DNA from: JAWKXU01 sp020446465
Lineage (GTDB): Bacteria; Pseudomonadota; Alphaproteobacteria; Sphingomonadales; Sphingomonadaceae
Assembly (NCBI GenBank): GCA_041396845.1
Contig: JAWKXU010000002.1
Span: forward strand, 372,001 to 436,000
Reading direction: 5' to 3'
DNA length: 64,000 bases
The position numbers and the translations under genes were made by a program. The notes beneath the pieces are model-generated. The model did not search any database. It saw only the letters and a program-made list of their open reading frames with translations, and was not told the origin of the DNA. Positions 1 to 8,608 of this stretch are shown here, one piece after another; position 1 is the first letter of the stretch; the number at the start of each line of letters is the position of its first letter.

Positions 1-453
1 ACTGGCCTGATGCGGGACTGGTGGTCGCCGGACGACCTTGCCGCGTTTTCTGCGCTGGGGGAAAAACTGGTGGCACAATACAATAGGTTCTGTCCGCTCG
101 ATTCCGGGGAAACGTGTGTCAACGGGCAACTGACGCTGGGCGAGAATATCGGCGATCTGGGCGGTCTTTCGCTCGCTTACCGTGCCTACCGCATGGCGCT
201 GAATGGCAAGGAAGCCCCCATCATCGACGGCCTGACCGGCGACCAGCGATTTTTCCTGTCATGGGCGCAAGTCTGGCGCATGGCCCAGCGTGATGAATCA
301 TTGCGCCAGCAATTGCTCACCGATCCGCACTCACCCGCGCAATACCGGGTGAACGGGATCGTTCGCAACATGGATGCCTGGTACAAGGCGTTCAACGTCC
401 AGCCAGGTGACAAACTCTACCTGCCGCCCGAAGAGCGCATCCATATCTGGTAA
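1..453 (+). CDS. M13 (neprilysin-type) zinc metallopeptidase, C-terminal part
   Basis: The reading frame is open from the first base of the window, so only about the last 150 residues are present. The stretch GENIGDLGG matches the ENxxDxGG signature of M13 peptidases, where the Glu and Asp belong to the zinc/active-site region. The chain ends in the short Trp-terminated tail common in this family. The HEXXH zinc motif must lie upstream of the window. M13 enzymes are exported peptidases that cleave small peptides. The location cannot be checked here because the signal peptide is missing. Confidence 0.85.
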   Translation, partial: TGLMRDWWSPDDLAAFSALGEKLVAQYNRFCPLDSGETCVNGQLTLGENIGDLGGLSLAYRAYRMALNGKEAPIIDGLTGDQRFFLSWAQVWRMAQRDESLRQQLLTDPHSPAQYRVNGIVRNMDAWYKAFNVQPGDKLYLPPEERIHIW

Positions 454-549
454 CAATCACCCCGCACAAGGCGCTGGGCTGGTGATAAGCCTCTGAGCGA
501 ACACACCAACCCTTGACTTGCAGCACAAGGCAGCCACACCCACCGCCCC

Positions 550-1362
550 ATGGACCTGATGCTCACCGCCATCCTCCTCGGCATTGTCGAGGGCCTGACA
601 GAATTTCTGCCCGTTTCATCAACCGGGCATCTCATCCTTGCAACCGAGCTGTTCGGATATGATGCCCACCAATGGGCCATGTTCAATGTCGTCATCCAGC
701 TTGGCGCCATACTTGCCGTCGTGGTGCAATACTGGGGCAAGTTCTGGCAGGCGGGCATGGGCGTGCTGCGGCTGGAACGCGATGGGCTGCACTTCCTTCG
801 CAATATCCTTGTCGCATTTTTGCCCTCTGCCGTTCTGGGGCTTCTGCTCAAGGATTATATCGACATCATGCTGGGCAGCCCCACGATTGTTTGCTGGGCG
901 CTGATTATTGGCGGCATTGCCATTCTGGGTATCGAACGGGTCGCCAAGTCTGGTGAGTTTATGGAAGTGAGCGACTTGCCGTTGAAGCAAGTCATCGGGG
1001 TTGGCTTTGCCCAATGCCTTTCCATGATACCGGGGGTCAGCCGCTCCGGCGCTACCATCATGGGGGCGCTGGCCATGGGCATCAACCGCAAGACTGCGGC
1101 GGAGTTTTCCTTTTTTCTTGCCGTACCGACAATGATTGGCGCCACAACGCTTGAACTGCTCGATAACCGCGATGCCCTGATGGCGGGCGAAACCAACGTC
1201 GGCTGGGGTGAAATCGCGGTGGGCTTTGCAGTCTCGTTTGTCGTCGCACTGGTCGTGATCCGCGCATTTGTGGCTTACGTCAGCCGTTCCGGCTTTGCTC
1301 CGTTTGCATGGTATCGCATCCTCGCCGGGAGCGCCGCGCTCGCCTGGCTTGGCCTTCGCTAA
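550..1362 (+). CDS. uppP: Undecaprenyl-diphosphatase UppP/BacA
   Basis: This is a 270-residue polytopic inner-membrane protein, the usual length for BacA/UppP. It dephosphorylates undecaprenyl diphosphate so that the lipid carrier can be reused for peptidoglycan and surface polysaccharide synthesis. Both family signatures are intact: EGLTEFLPVSSTGH at residues 14-27 and PGVSRSGAT at 161-169, which hold the catalytic Glu, Ser and Arg. Several hydrophobic segments follow one another along the chain. The ATG at 550 gives the full family N-terminus. The TAA stop merges with a 14-base stretch resembling the outer end of the dispersed repeat found elsewhere in the window. Confidence 0.96.
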   Translation: MDLMLTAILLGIVEGLTEFLPVSSTGHLILATELFGYDAHQWAMFNVVIQLGAILAVVVQYWGKFWQAGMGVLRLERDGLHFLRNILVAFLPSAVLGLLLKDYIDIMLGSPTIVCWALIIGGIAILGIERVAKSGEFMEVSDLPLKQVIGVGFAQCLSMIPGVSRSGATIMGALAMGINRKTAAEFSFFLAVPTMIGATTLELLDNRDALMAGETNVGWGEIAVGFAVSFVVALVVIRAFVAYVSRSGFAPFAWYRILAGSAALAWLGLR

Positions 1363-1507
1363 AGCATTTCGAGCGCCGTGGAATCGCGGCCAAATAATAC
1401 TCCAGACGGCCGATAGTTTTGTAAACAAGTCACATTTCCGCGTGGAATACGGAACCCATTGCCTTGCCGTCGATTTTTTCAGCGTTGGTTGAAAGGGTGA
1501 AAAGGCA

Positions 1508-1777
1508 ATGGGAATAGCGGTGCTCATCCTGGCAGGTGCCTTGCTTGGATGGCTCGCGTCGATCATCCTTCGGACTGACACGCATGGAGGTATTCTCGGT
1601 AATATCGCTGTGGGCATTTTCGGGGCGCTGCTCACCGGGCTTCTGGTCAATCCGGTAATTGGCAGCGGGAATATCTATGCGGGCGACTACAGCGCGGGGT
1701 CGCTGATCGTGTCGTTCCTCGGCTCAATCGCCTTGCTGGCAGTGGTGAATGTCTTGCGCCGCGGGATCATGCGGTAA
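1508..1777 (+). CDS. GlsB/YeaQ/YmgE-family stress membrane protein
   Basis: An 89-residue, very hydrophobic protein with about three membrane segments, matching the small transglycosylase-associated GlsB/YeaQ/YmgE family. Typical features are the N-terminal GALLGWLAS-like segment, the central GGILGNIAVGIFGAL glycine-rich helix and a basic C-terminus. Members are often induced by general stress, but the biochemical role is unknown. It stands alone: 145 bases separate it from uppP, and the next gene is convergent. A purine-rich AAAGG lies just upstream of the ATG at 1508. Confidence 0.85.
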   Translation: MGIAVLILAGALLGWLASIILRTDTHGGILGNIAVGIFGALLTGLLVNPVIGSGNIYAGDYSAGSLIVSFLGSIALLAVVNVLRRGIMR

Positions 1778-1791
1778 TGACGGCAAGCGAG

Positions 1792-2082
1792 TTATGGCCG
1801 GGGGTTATCTTCCGCAGCGTTCTGTCCGGGCTTCGTGTCATCCCGAACCTGCCCTTTGCGGCCTGTTTCAACGTCAGAAATGAAGTCATCCGGCAGGCGC
1901 CGTTGCTCAATCATTTGCGCCGCTTCATCCAGCGCTCTCACCTCCCCCACCGTGACGCCACCGGGGCCGGGGGCATTGTCACCAGAGCCGCACGCAGACA
2001 ATGCTGCACACGACCCCAGCACACAAATGTAAAGCAGACCCCGCCCGCGCCTATTTAACGCCATATTGCGGACGGGAGCCAT
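1792..2082 (-). CDS. Small putative lipoprotein, unknown function
   Basis: A 96-residue protein with a basic N-terminus, a hydrophobic stretch and a lipobox (LSAC) around residues 28-31, followed by GSG. It is therefore probably a lipoprotein exported by Sec and anchored to a membrane. The rest is polar and Pro/Asp/Arg rich, with no domain I recognise. An AAGG eight bases upstream supports the ATG at 2082; an internal ATG at 2064 would give a shorter signal sequence. It lies directly downstream of a second small lipoprotein gene on the same strand, 10 bases away, so the two are probably co-transcribed. Confidence 0.65.
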   Translation of the reverse strand: MAPVRNMALNRRGRGLLYICVLGSCAALSACGSGDNAPGPGGVTVGEVRALDEAAQMIEQRRLPDDFISDVETGRKGQVRDDTKPGQNAAEDNPRP

Positions 2083-2092
2083 GCGACCGGCC

Positions 2093-2461
2093 TTATTCGG
2101 CAGCTTTCTTCACGGCATTGGCAGCGTCGGCTGCGTGGCCAGCGGCGGACGAAGCAGCAGCGGCAGCTTCAGCGGCGGCACTTGCAGCAGCAGCGCCAGC
2201 TTCTTCAGCGGTCTGCACTTTGGCGGCCTCTTCCCCATCGCCTGCGGCGTCTGCGGCAGCATCGGCAGAGGTATCGGCTGCACCGTCAGCCATTGCACCT
2301 TCGTCCTCGGCAGGGGCGTCAACGTCACCGGCCATCGCTTCATCAGCGGGCATTTCCACGGTATCGGCCTGCGCGTCGGCGGAGGCATCATCCGCACTGC
2401 CACAGGCAGCAAGGGCAAGAGCGAATGCAGACACAGTTGCGACAGAAATGATCTTCTTCAT
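2093..2461 (-). CDS. Alanine-rich acidic lipoprotein, unknown function
   Basis: A 122-residue protein starting MKKIISVATVSAFALALAAC, a clear lipoprotein signal peptide (lipobox LAAC). The mature part is almost only Ala, Asp, Glu, Ser and Gly and ends in a long Ala-rich, probably helical segment with a basic tail. I see no catalytic motif. The ATG at 2461 is preferred because AAGGTG lies six bases upstream; the ATG at 2467 would sit on top of that site. The gene is transcribed away from the ArsR/methionine operon, so the 148-base gap holds divergent promoters. Low-complexity composition makes homology searches unreliable. Confidence 0.72.
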   Translation of the reverse strand: MKKIISVATVSAFALALAACGSADDASADAQADTVEMPADEAMAGDVDAPAEDEGAMADGAADTSADAAADAAGDGEEAAKVQTAEEAGAAAASAAAEAAAAASSAAGHAADAANAVKKAAE

Positions 2462-2580
2462 AAACATCACCTTTTTTCTGGAGAAGAACTGCGCGAGACG
2501 AAACCTTTCCCCTCGCCTGCAACAATGGTAGCCAATCATGCCGGGTCGGGCAATTGTCGAATTGCCCCACTGAGTTGCAA

Positions 2581-2600
2581 ATATAAATATATCTTTATAT
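2581..2600 (+). promoter_or_regulatory. AT-rich inverted repeat, candidate ArsR-family operator
   Basis: The sequence reads ATATAAA, six bases, then TTTATAT: perfect 7-base arms in an otherwise GC-rich chromosome. It ends ten bases before the start codon of the ArsR-methyltransferase gene. ArsR/SmtB proteins bind short AT-rich imperfect palindromes overlapping promoters, so autoregulation of the methionine operon is the natural reading. The binding assignment is inference; the palindrome is directly visible. Confidence 0.6.
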
Positions 2601-2609
2601 GAGCGTGCA

Positions 2610-3575
2610 ATGCAGATCGATTCTGTCATTCGCGCTCTTGCCGATCCCACTCGTTTGCGGATCATGCGGCTTGTCGCCCGCATGGAACTGGCCGTGGGTG
2701 AACTGGCGCAAGTGCTGGGACAAAGCCAGCCCCGCGTTTCGCGCCATATCCGTATCCTTGGCGATGCCGCCCTTGTTGCGCGCCGCAAGGAAGGCGCGTG
2801 GGTATTCGTCTATAATGCCTTGCCCGGCGCTGGCACAGATTCAGATGATGCCGGGATAGCCGATGCAGTCAGCATCTTGCTTGCCGCAGCGGAAGGCGAG
2901 GACGCGACATTTGCCACACAATGCGCGGCAGACAGGCGCAGGCTTGCCGCCATTCGGTCCGCGCGGGAAGAAGCCGCTGCGCGTTATTTCTCCGACCATG
3001 CCGACCAGTGGGATCAGCTCCGCAGCCTGCACAGCGATGATGGCGAAGTCGAAACGGCGCTCAATCAGGCACTGGGTGGCAAGCCGTGCGGACACCTGCT
3101 GGACATTGGCACGGGCACCGGGCGCATCGCCGAACTGCTGAGCGACCGCGCAAGCCATGTGACCGGTCTGGACCGAAGCCCCGACATGCTCCGCCTCGCC
3201 CGGACTCGCCTGCAAAATCTTCCTGCTGACAAGTTCGATCTGGTCCACGGCGATTTTACGGCCCTGCCCTTCGATGACGCTTCTTTCGATACGGTCACCT
3301 TGCATCAGGTGCTCCACTTCGCACTGACGCCCGACGATGTGCTGGCAGAGGCCGCTCGCGTCACGCGGGACGGTGGGCGCATTGTCGTCACTGACTTCAC
3401 ACCGCATGACCGGGAGGAACTGCGCCGCCTCCATGCCCATACCCGGCTCGGGTTCGGTGCGGATGAACTGGCCGAAACTCTCACCCGGAACGGATTCGCT
3501 CCCGATCCTGTCCAGTTCGTGCCCGGCAGCGAGTTGACGATCGCCATCTGGGCAGGCACCCGCCTTGCCACATAA
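2610..3575 (+). CDS. ArsR-family regulator fused to SAM-dependent methyltransferase
   Basis: A 321-residue fusion. Residues 1-90 form an ArsR-type winged helix (PTRLRIMRLV, then the recognition region SQPRVSRHIRIL). Residues from about 125 form a class I methyltransferase with WDQLR and motif I DIGTGTG at 165-171. No metal-binding Cys pair of the classical ArsR type is seen in the DNA-binding part. The gene lies 30 bases upstream of metF and the split metH. Such fusions next to methionine-cycle genes are thought to sense S-adenosyl compounds and to repress methionine/SAH-recycling genes. Whether the methyltransferase domain is catalytic or only a sensor cannot be told from sequence. Confidence 0.88.
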   Translation: MQIDSVIRALADPTRLRIMRLVARMELAVGELAQVLGQSQPRVSRHIRILGDAALVARRKEGAWVFVYNALPGAGTDSDDAGIADAVSILLAAAEGEDATFATQCAADRRRLAAIRSAREEAAARYFSDHADQWDQLRSLHSDDGEVETALNQALGGKPCGHLLDIGTGTGRIAELLSDRASHVTGLDRSPDMLRLARTRLQNLPADKFDLVHGDFTALPFDDASFDTVTLHQVLHFALTPDDVLAEAARVTRDGGRIVVTDFTPHDREELRRLHAHTRLGFGADELAETLTRNGFAPDPVQFVPGSELTIAIWAGTRLAT

Positions 3576-3605
3576 AAGATATAAGAAAACCGAAAGCCCC
3601 CGACA

Positions 3606-4529
3606 TTGACCAAAGCCCCAGACTCAACCGCCAGCCTGAACGGAGACTCGCTCTTTGCGGGCCTTCCCGGCGATATTGACGTATCGTTCGAGTTTTTTCC
3701 GCCCAAAACGGCAAAGATGGAGCAAACGCTCTGGGAAGCGGTGGAAACACTCGCCCCGCTCGGCCCGCGCTTTGTCTCGGTCACGTATGGTGCGGGCGGC
3801 TCTACCCGCGAACGCACCCATGCAACGGTCGCGCGGATTGCCAGGGAAACGAACATCCCCGCCGCCGCCCACCTGACCTGCGTCGAAGCCAGCCGCGAAG
3901 AAGTGGACGAGGTCGCCCGCGCATATTGGGATGCGGGTGTGCGCCATGTGGTCGCCTTGCGCGGCGATGCACCTGCTGGTCCCGGCACACCTTTCGTGCC
4001 GCACCCGCAAGGTTACGCCAATGCCGCCGAACTGGTCGCCGGCTTGCGCGCCATTGCGCCATTTGAGATTTCGGTTGCGGCCTACCCGGAATGCCACCCT
4101 GATTCGCCGGATCGGCAAGCCGACATCGACAATCTGAAACGCAAAATTGACGCGGGCGCAACGCGGGCCATCACCCAGTTTTTCTTTGAGGCGGAAACCT
4201 TTTTCCGCTTCCGCGATGCAACAGCGGCCGCAGGCATAGAGGCGGAGATCGTGCCCGGCATCATGCCGATCACCAGCTTTGCCGCTGTCGAAAGGATGAG
4301 CGGCCTTTGCGGCACCGACATTCCTGCCTGGCTTGCCCATCAGTTTGAAGGTCTCGATGAACGCCCGCAGGCCCGCCAGCTTGTCGCCGCGACGCTGGCT
4401 GCCGAATTGTCCCGCCAGCTCTATGCCGGCGGCGTTCGCAATTTCCATTTCTACACGTTGAACCGGGCAGAACTGAGCTATGCCATCTGCCATCTGCTCG
4501 GTGTGCGGCCAAAGGAGCCTGCCCAATGA
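3606..4529 (+). CDS. metF: 5,10-methylenetetrahydrofolate reductase
   Basis: A 307-residue flavoprotein that reduces 5,10-methylene-THF to 5-methyl-THF, the methyl donor for methionine synthase. Family blocks are present: FEFFPPK near residue 28, VSVTYGAGGS at 57-66, and QFFF (residues 194-197) in the barrel. The start is a TTG at 3606, which gives a short N-terminal extension; no ATG lies nearer to the conserved block, so the exact start is uncertain. It overlaps the next gene by four bases (ATGA), showing translational coupling with the methionine synthase genes. Confidence 0.95.
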   Translation: MTKAPDSTASLNGDSLFAGLPGDIDVSFEFFPPKTAKMEQTLWEAVETLAPLGPRFVSVTYGAGGSTRERTHATVARIARETNIPAAAHLTCVEASREEVDEVARAYWDAGVRHVVALRGDAPAGPGTPFVPHPQGYANAAELVAGLRAIAPFEISVAAYPECHPDSPDRQADIDNLKRKIDAGATRAITQFFFEAETFFRFRDATAAAGIEAEIVPGIMPITSFAAVERMSGLCGTDIPAWLAHQFEGLDERPQARQLVAATLAAELSRQLYAGGVRNFHFYTLNRAELSYAICHLLGVRPKEPAQ

Positions 4530-5572
4530 ACGCCCGCGAAAAATTCAATGCCGAAGCGGCAAAGCGCATCCTCATCACTGATGGCGCACAAGGCACCGAG
4601 TTCCAGAAAATGGGCCTGACAGAGAGTGACTTTGCCGGGCAACTCGGCCTCACGCATGAGCAAAAAGGCAATAACGACATTCTCTCGCTCACCAAACCCG
4701 ATGCGGTCGAGGCAGTCCATCGTGCCTATTTCGATGCGGGCGCGGATATTGCCGAAACCAACACGTTTTCGTCGAACCGGATCAGTCAGGCCGACTATGG
4801 CGCCGAACACCTTGTGCGGGAACTCAACGTCGCCTCAGCTCGGCTGGCCCGCAGCATAGCCGACGAATACGAAGCGCGCGACGGGCGGCCCCGGTTCGTG
4901 GCGGGCGGTATTGGGCCAACCAACAAGACCCTGTCGCTGTCGCCCGATGTGAATGACCCCGGCTATCGGGAGATCGACTGGGATTTCCTTGTCGATGTCT
5001 ATCATGAACAGGCCGCTGCCCTGATGGAAGGTGGCGCGGATTTCATCCTGATCGAAACCATATTCGATACGCTCAACGCCAAGGCTGGCATCATGGCGGT
5101 AAAGCAGCTTGAAAATGAGCTGGGCCGCGACGTGCCGATCATGCTTTCGATGACGCTCACCGACTTGTCAGGGCGCAACCTTTCTGGCCACACGGTCGAA
5201 GCGTTCTGGTATGCCGTGCGCCACGCCAGACCCATCACGGTCGGTCTCAACTGCTCTTTCGGTGCGACCCAGTTACGTCCGCACGTCAAGACTCTTTCCG
5301 AAGTCGCCGACACGCTCATCATGGTTTACCCCAACGCGGGTCTGCCCAACGAACTGGGCGCATACGACGAAATGCCCGAAACGACGGCCGGCCTCGTGCA
5401 GGAATGGGCCGAAGCAGGCCAGGTCAATGTGCTTGGCGGCTGCTGCGGGTCGACCCCTGAACACATCGCGGCAATGGCAAACGCCGTTGCGGGACTGGCG
5501 CCGCGCAAAGTCCCCACTCTCGCACCCGTAACGCGCCTCTCTGGCCTTGAACCTTTTGTAATGACTGCATAA
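4526..5572 (+). CDS. metH: Methionine synthase, homocysteine-binding module (split MetH part 1)
   Basis: A 348-residue protein equal to the N-terminal homocysteine-methyltransferase barrel of cobalamin-dependent MetH. It begins with the ITDGAQGTE block and has the zinc-ligand regions GLNCSFG and GGCCGSTP, which hold the Cys residues that activate homocysteine. The cobalamin, folate and activation modules are on the next gene, which starts in the stop codon of this one (TAATG). The complete enzyme is therefore made of two polypeptides, a known arrangement in alphaproteobacteria. Confidence 0.93.
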   Translation: MNAREKFNAEAAKRILITDGAQGTEFQKMGLTESDFAGQLGLTHEQKGNNDILSLTKPDAVEAVHRAYFDAGADIAETNTFSSNRISQADYGAEHLVRELNVASARLARSIADEYEARDGRPRFVAGGIGPTNKTLSLSPDVNDPGYREIDWDFLVDVYHEQAAALMEGGADFILIETIFDTLNAKAGIMAVKQLENELGRDVPIMLSMTLTDLSGRNLSGHTVEAFWYAVRHARPITVGLNCSFGATQLRPHVKTLSEVADTLIMVYPNAGLPNELGAYDEMPETTAGLVQEWAEAGQVNVLGGCCGSTPEHIAAMANAVAGLAPRKVPTLAPVTRLSGLEPFVMTA

Positions 5573-8184
5573 TGACACAACCATACACTGCCCGCTTCGT
5601 CAATATAGGCGAACGTACCAACGTCACCGGCTCTGCCCGTTTCAAGAAACTCGTCATGGCTGACGATTATGCAGCCGCGGTCGAAGTCGCGCGCCAGCAG
5701 GTCGAAAACGGCGCGCAGATTATCGACGTCAACATGGACGAAGGCCTGCTCGATGCAGTCAAGGCCATGACGACATTCCTGAAACTCATCGCCGCCGAAC
5801 CGGACATCGCACGCGTGCCGATCATGATCGATTCATCCCGCTGGGAAGTGATCGAGGCTGGCTTGAAGTGCGTTTCGGGCAAGCCGATCGTCAACTCGAT
5901 CAGCATGAAGGAAGGCGAGCAACCCTTTCTGGATCAGGCCCGCAAATGCATGGGCTATGGTGCGGCTGTGGTGGTCATGGCCTTCGACGAAACGGGGCAA
6001 GCCGACAGCAAGGAGCGCAAGGTTGAAATCTGCAAGCGCGCCTATGCCTTGCTGACCGGAATCGGGTTTCCGCCCGAGGACATCATTTTCGATCCCAACA
6101 TCTTTGCAGTCGCAACCGGGATTGAAGACCATGATCGCTATGGACTGGACTTTATCGAGGCAGTGACAGAACTGCGCGAAGCCTGCCCGCACGTCCACTT
6201 TTCCGGCGGGTTATCCAACCTTTCCTTCAGTTTCCGGGGCAACGAAACCGTGCGCCGGGCGATGCACTCGGTATTCCTCTATCACGCCATTCCTGCGGGC
6301 CTCGATATGGCTATCGTCAATGCCGGGCAGCTTGACGTCTATGACCAGATCGACCCTGCCCTGCGCGAGGCATGCGAGGATGTGATCCTGATGCGCCGCC
6401 CTGATGCGACAGAGCGGCTGATTACGCTGGCCGAAAGTTTCAAGGGCAAAGACGCGAAAGCCGAAAAGGAAGCCGAGGAATGGCGCGGCTGGCCGGTTGA
6501 AAAACGGCTTGAACATGCCCTCGTCAAAGGCATCGACGCCCATATCGTTGACGATACCGAAGAGATGCGCACCGCCACGGCAGAGCGCGGGGGCAAGCCT
6601 ATCGAAGTGATCGAAGGCCCGCTGATGGACGGCATGAACGTCGTCGGCGATCTGTTCGGCAGCGGCAAGATGTTTCTGCCGCAAGTCGTCAAATCAGCGC
6701 GCGTCATGAAGAAAGCCGTCGCGCACCTTATCCCCTTCATCGAAGCGGAAAAAGAGGCCGGCGCAAAGCCCAAGGGCCGCATCGTCATGGCGACCGTCAA
6801 GGGTGACGTCCATGACATCGGCAAGAATATCGTCGGGGTTGTGCTCCAGTGTAATGGCTACGAAGTCATCGACCTTGGCGTCATGGTGCCCTGGTCAACC
6901 ATCCTCGAAACTGCGCGCGAACAGCAGGCCGACATCATTGGCTTGTCGGGCCTGATCACGCCCTCGCTCGACGAAATGGTGACTGTCGCAGAAGAAATGC
7001 AGCGCGCCGGGATGGATCTGCCCTTACTGATTGGCGGGGCCACCACCAGCAAGGTGCATACCGCTTTGCGCATCGATCCTGCTTACAAGGGGCCGGTCAT
7101 CCATGTGCTTGACGCCAGCCGCGCCGTCGGCGTTGCCTCGCAACTGCTGTCAGACACCCAGGCGGAAGGCTTCATCGCCTCGACAGCGGGCGAATACGCT
7201 CATGTGCGCGAAGTGCGCGAAGGCAAGGGACAAAGCCCGCTACTGCCTATCGAAGATGCGCGCCTGAACGGCTTTGCAGCCGACATGGCGTTGAAAGCGC
7301 CGCCGCCGAAACAGCCGGGCGTGCATGTTTTTGAAGATTGGGATCTTGCCGATCTGGCCGATCATTTCGACTGGACGCCATTTTTCCGCGCATGGGAACT
7401 GGCGGGCACGTATCCTGCCATTCTTGACGATGAAATTGTTGGCGAAAGCGCACGCAGCCTGTTTGCCGATGCGAAGGCCATGCTGGACAGGATCATTGCG
7501 GAAAAATGGTTCACCGCACGGGGTGTCTGCGCCTTCTGGCCATGCCAGCGTGACGGCGACGACGTTGAACTTTACCTTGATGATGAAAGCCATGTGCGGC
7601 TGCCCTTCCTGCGCCAGCAGGTCAAGAAGTCGCGGGATCGCGCAAACTACTGCCTTGCCGATTTCGTTGATCCCGATGGGGACTGGATCGGCGGCTTTGC
7701 CGTTGCCATTCACGGAATCGAGCCGCACCTTGCCCGGTTCAAGGCAGCGCACGATGATTACAACGACATTCTGCTGAAAGCTCTGGCGGACCGTTTTGCC
7801 GAAGCCTTTGCCGAACGGCTGCACAAGCATGTCCGCACCGAATTGTGGGCGTATGCGCCTGACGAACAGCTCACCAACGAAGCGCTTATCCGCGAACAAT
7901 ATCGCGGCATCCGGCCCGCACCGGGCTATCCGGCCTGCCCCGATCACAGTCTCAAACCGATCCTGTTTGACCTTCTGAAAGCGCGCGAAAATGCTGGCAT
8001 CACGCTTACCGAAAGCCAGGCCATGTTGCCCACCTCTGCAGTGTCGGGTTTCTATTTCGCGCACCCCGAAGCCTCTTATTTCGGAGTCGCCCGTATCGGG
8101 CGCGATCAGTTGGAAGATTATGCGACAAGGCGCGGTATCGAGCTTGCACAGGCAGAACGTTGGCTGCGACCAAACCTCGACTAG
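5572..8184 (+). CDS. metH: Methionine synthase, folate/cobalamin/activation modules (split MetH part 2)
   Basis: An 870-residue protein carrying, in order: the pterin-binding barrel (GERTNVTGSARF near residue 13), the cap and B12-binding domain with the DVHDIG motif near residue 415 whose His ligates cobalt, and the C-terminal SAM-binding activation domain (RGIRPAPGYPACPDH near residue 780, ending with VSGFYFAHPEA). It transfers the methyl group of 5-methyl-THF to homocysteine together with the preceding gene. The TAG stop is followed at once by copy A of the dispersed palindromic element, whose hairpin may end the transcript. Confidence 0.95.
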   Translation: MTQPYTARFVNIGERTNVTGSARFKKLVMADDYAAAVEVARQQVENGAQIIDVNMDEGLLDAVKAMTTFLKLIAAEPDIARVPIMIDSSRWEVIEAGLKCVSGKPIVNSISMKEGEQPFLDQARKCMGYGAAVVVMAFDETGQADSKERKVEICKRAYALLTGIGFPPEDIIFDPNIFAVATGIEDHDRYGLDFIEAVTELREACPHVHFSGGLSNLSFSFRGNETVRRAMHSVFLYHAIPAGLDMAIVNAGQLDVYDQIDPALREACEDVILMRRPDATERLITLAESFKGKDAKAEKEAEEWRGWPVEKRLEHALVKGIDAHIVDDTEEMRTATAERGGKPIEVIEGPLMDGMNVVGDLFGSGKMFLPQVVKSARVMKKAVAHLIPFIEAEKEAGAKPKGRIVMATVKGDVHDIGKNIVGVVLQCNGYEVIDLGVMVPWSTILETAREQQADIIGLSGLITPSLDEMVTVAEEMQRAGMDLPLLIGGATTSKVHTALRIDPAYKGPVIHVLDASRAVGVASQLLSDTQAEGFIASTAGEYAHVREVREGKGQSPLLPIEDARLNGFAADMALKAPPPKQPGVHVFEDWDLADLADHFDWTPFFRAWELAGTYPAILDDEIVGESARSLFADAKAMLDRIIAEKWFTARGVCAFWPCQRDGDDVELYLDDESHVRLPFLRQQVKKSRDRANYCLADFVDPDGDWIGGFAVAIHGIEPHLARFKAAHDDYNDILLKALADRFAEAFAERLHKHVRTELWAYAPDEQLTNEALIREQYRGIRPAPGYPACPDHSLKPILFDLLKARENAGITLTESQAMLPTSAVSGFYFAHPEASYFGVARIGRDQLEDYATRRGIELAQAERWLRPNLD

Positions 8185-8249
8185 AAAATGCGACAAATCA
8201 AAAGGCTATAGCGTTTCTTCCGTTTCAACCTTTTCACGAAACGCTATAG
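8185..8249 (+). repeat. Dispersed palindromic element, copy A (5'-truncated)
   Basis: About 65 bases matching the inner part of a ~105 bp element seen three more times in the window. It starts at the shared AAATGCGAC block and ends in perfect 12-base inverted arms, CTATAGCGTTTC at 8206-8217 and GAAACGCTATAG at 8238-8249, separated by 20 bases. The outer block with TTTCGAG and GGCCAGG is missing. It lies directly behind the metH stop codon and could form a transcript-end hairpin. Confidence 0.88.
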
Positions 8250-8300
8250 TGTGGGTTTTCATGCTATTATGCTGGTAAGGACGGCAGGTGGAGATCAACG

Positions 8301-8549
8301 ATGCACGGAATGGGACAGGACGGAGAAGCGTGTCCGTTTGAATTCAATTTCGAACCCGGAACTTTCAAGGTTGGCGACACGGTCAGCTATCGCGTCAGCG
8401 GCAGCCTTGCCGATTTCCCGTTCGTTGGCACTCTCACCGAAGTGCATGACGATTATGTCCTTATAGCCGGCGATGCGCTCAACCCCGACATCATCTATCG
8501 CGGCACCCGCGAAAGCCGGCCACTGGTGGACGAATCCGAAATCGGCTGA
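8301..8549 (+). CDS. Small acidic hypothetical protein
   Basis: An 82-residue acidic protein without signal peptide or membrane segment. The middle part (FKVGDTVSYRVSGSLADFPF, then VGTLTEVHDDYVLIAG) looks like a small beta-barrel of the SH3 type, as in proteins that modulate binding surfaces, but I cannot name a family. The coordinates give good codon use and an ATG after a purine-rich leader. It lies between two oppositely oriented copies of the dispersed element together with the next gene. A weak GC hairpin follows the stop codon. Confidence 0.55.
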   Translation: MHGMGQDGEACPFEFNFEPGTFKVGDTVSYRVSGSLADFPFVGTLTEVHDDYVLIAGDALNPDIIYRGTRESRPLVDESEIG

Positions 8550-8608
8550 AAGCGTCGCCCTGCGGGCGCCTTTGCCTCTCCTTAACCGGGCGGTGATATG
8601 GCGCTGCC

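Noticed and set aside
619..1650. Long minus-strand open frame across uppP and the next gene
   Set aside because: It crosses two well supported genes and has a low-similarity, Arg/His/Pro-rich composition typical of an antisense shadow.
3540..3605. SAM riboswitch upstream of metF
   Set aside because: Only 30 bases separate metF from the regulator gene, and no SAM-II-like pseudoknot pattern is visible; control by the ArsR palindrome is more likely.
3624..4526. Long open frame on the minus strand opposite metF
   Set aside because: It has no recognisable motif and mirrors the codon pattern of metF; high-GC genes often leave such open antisense frames.
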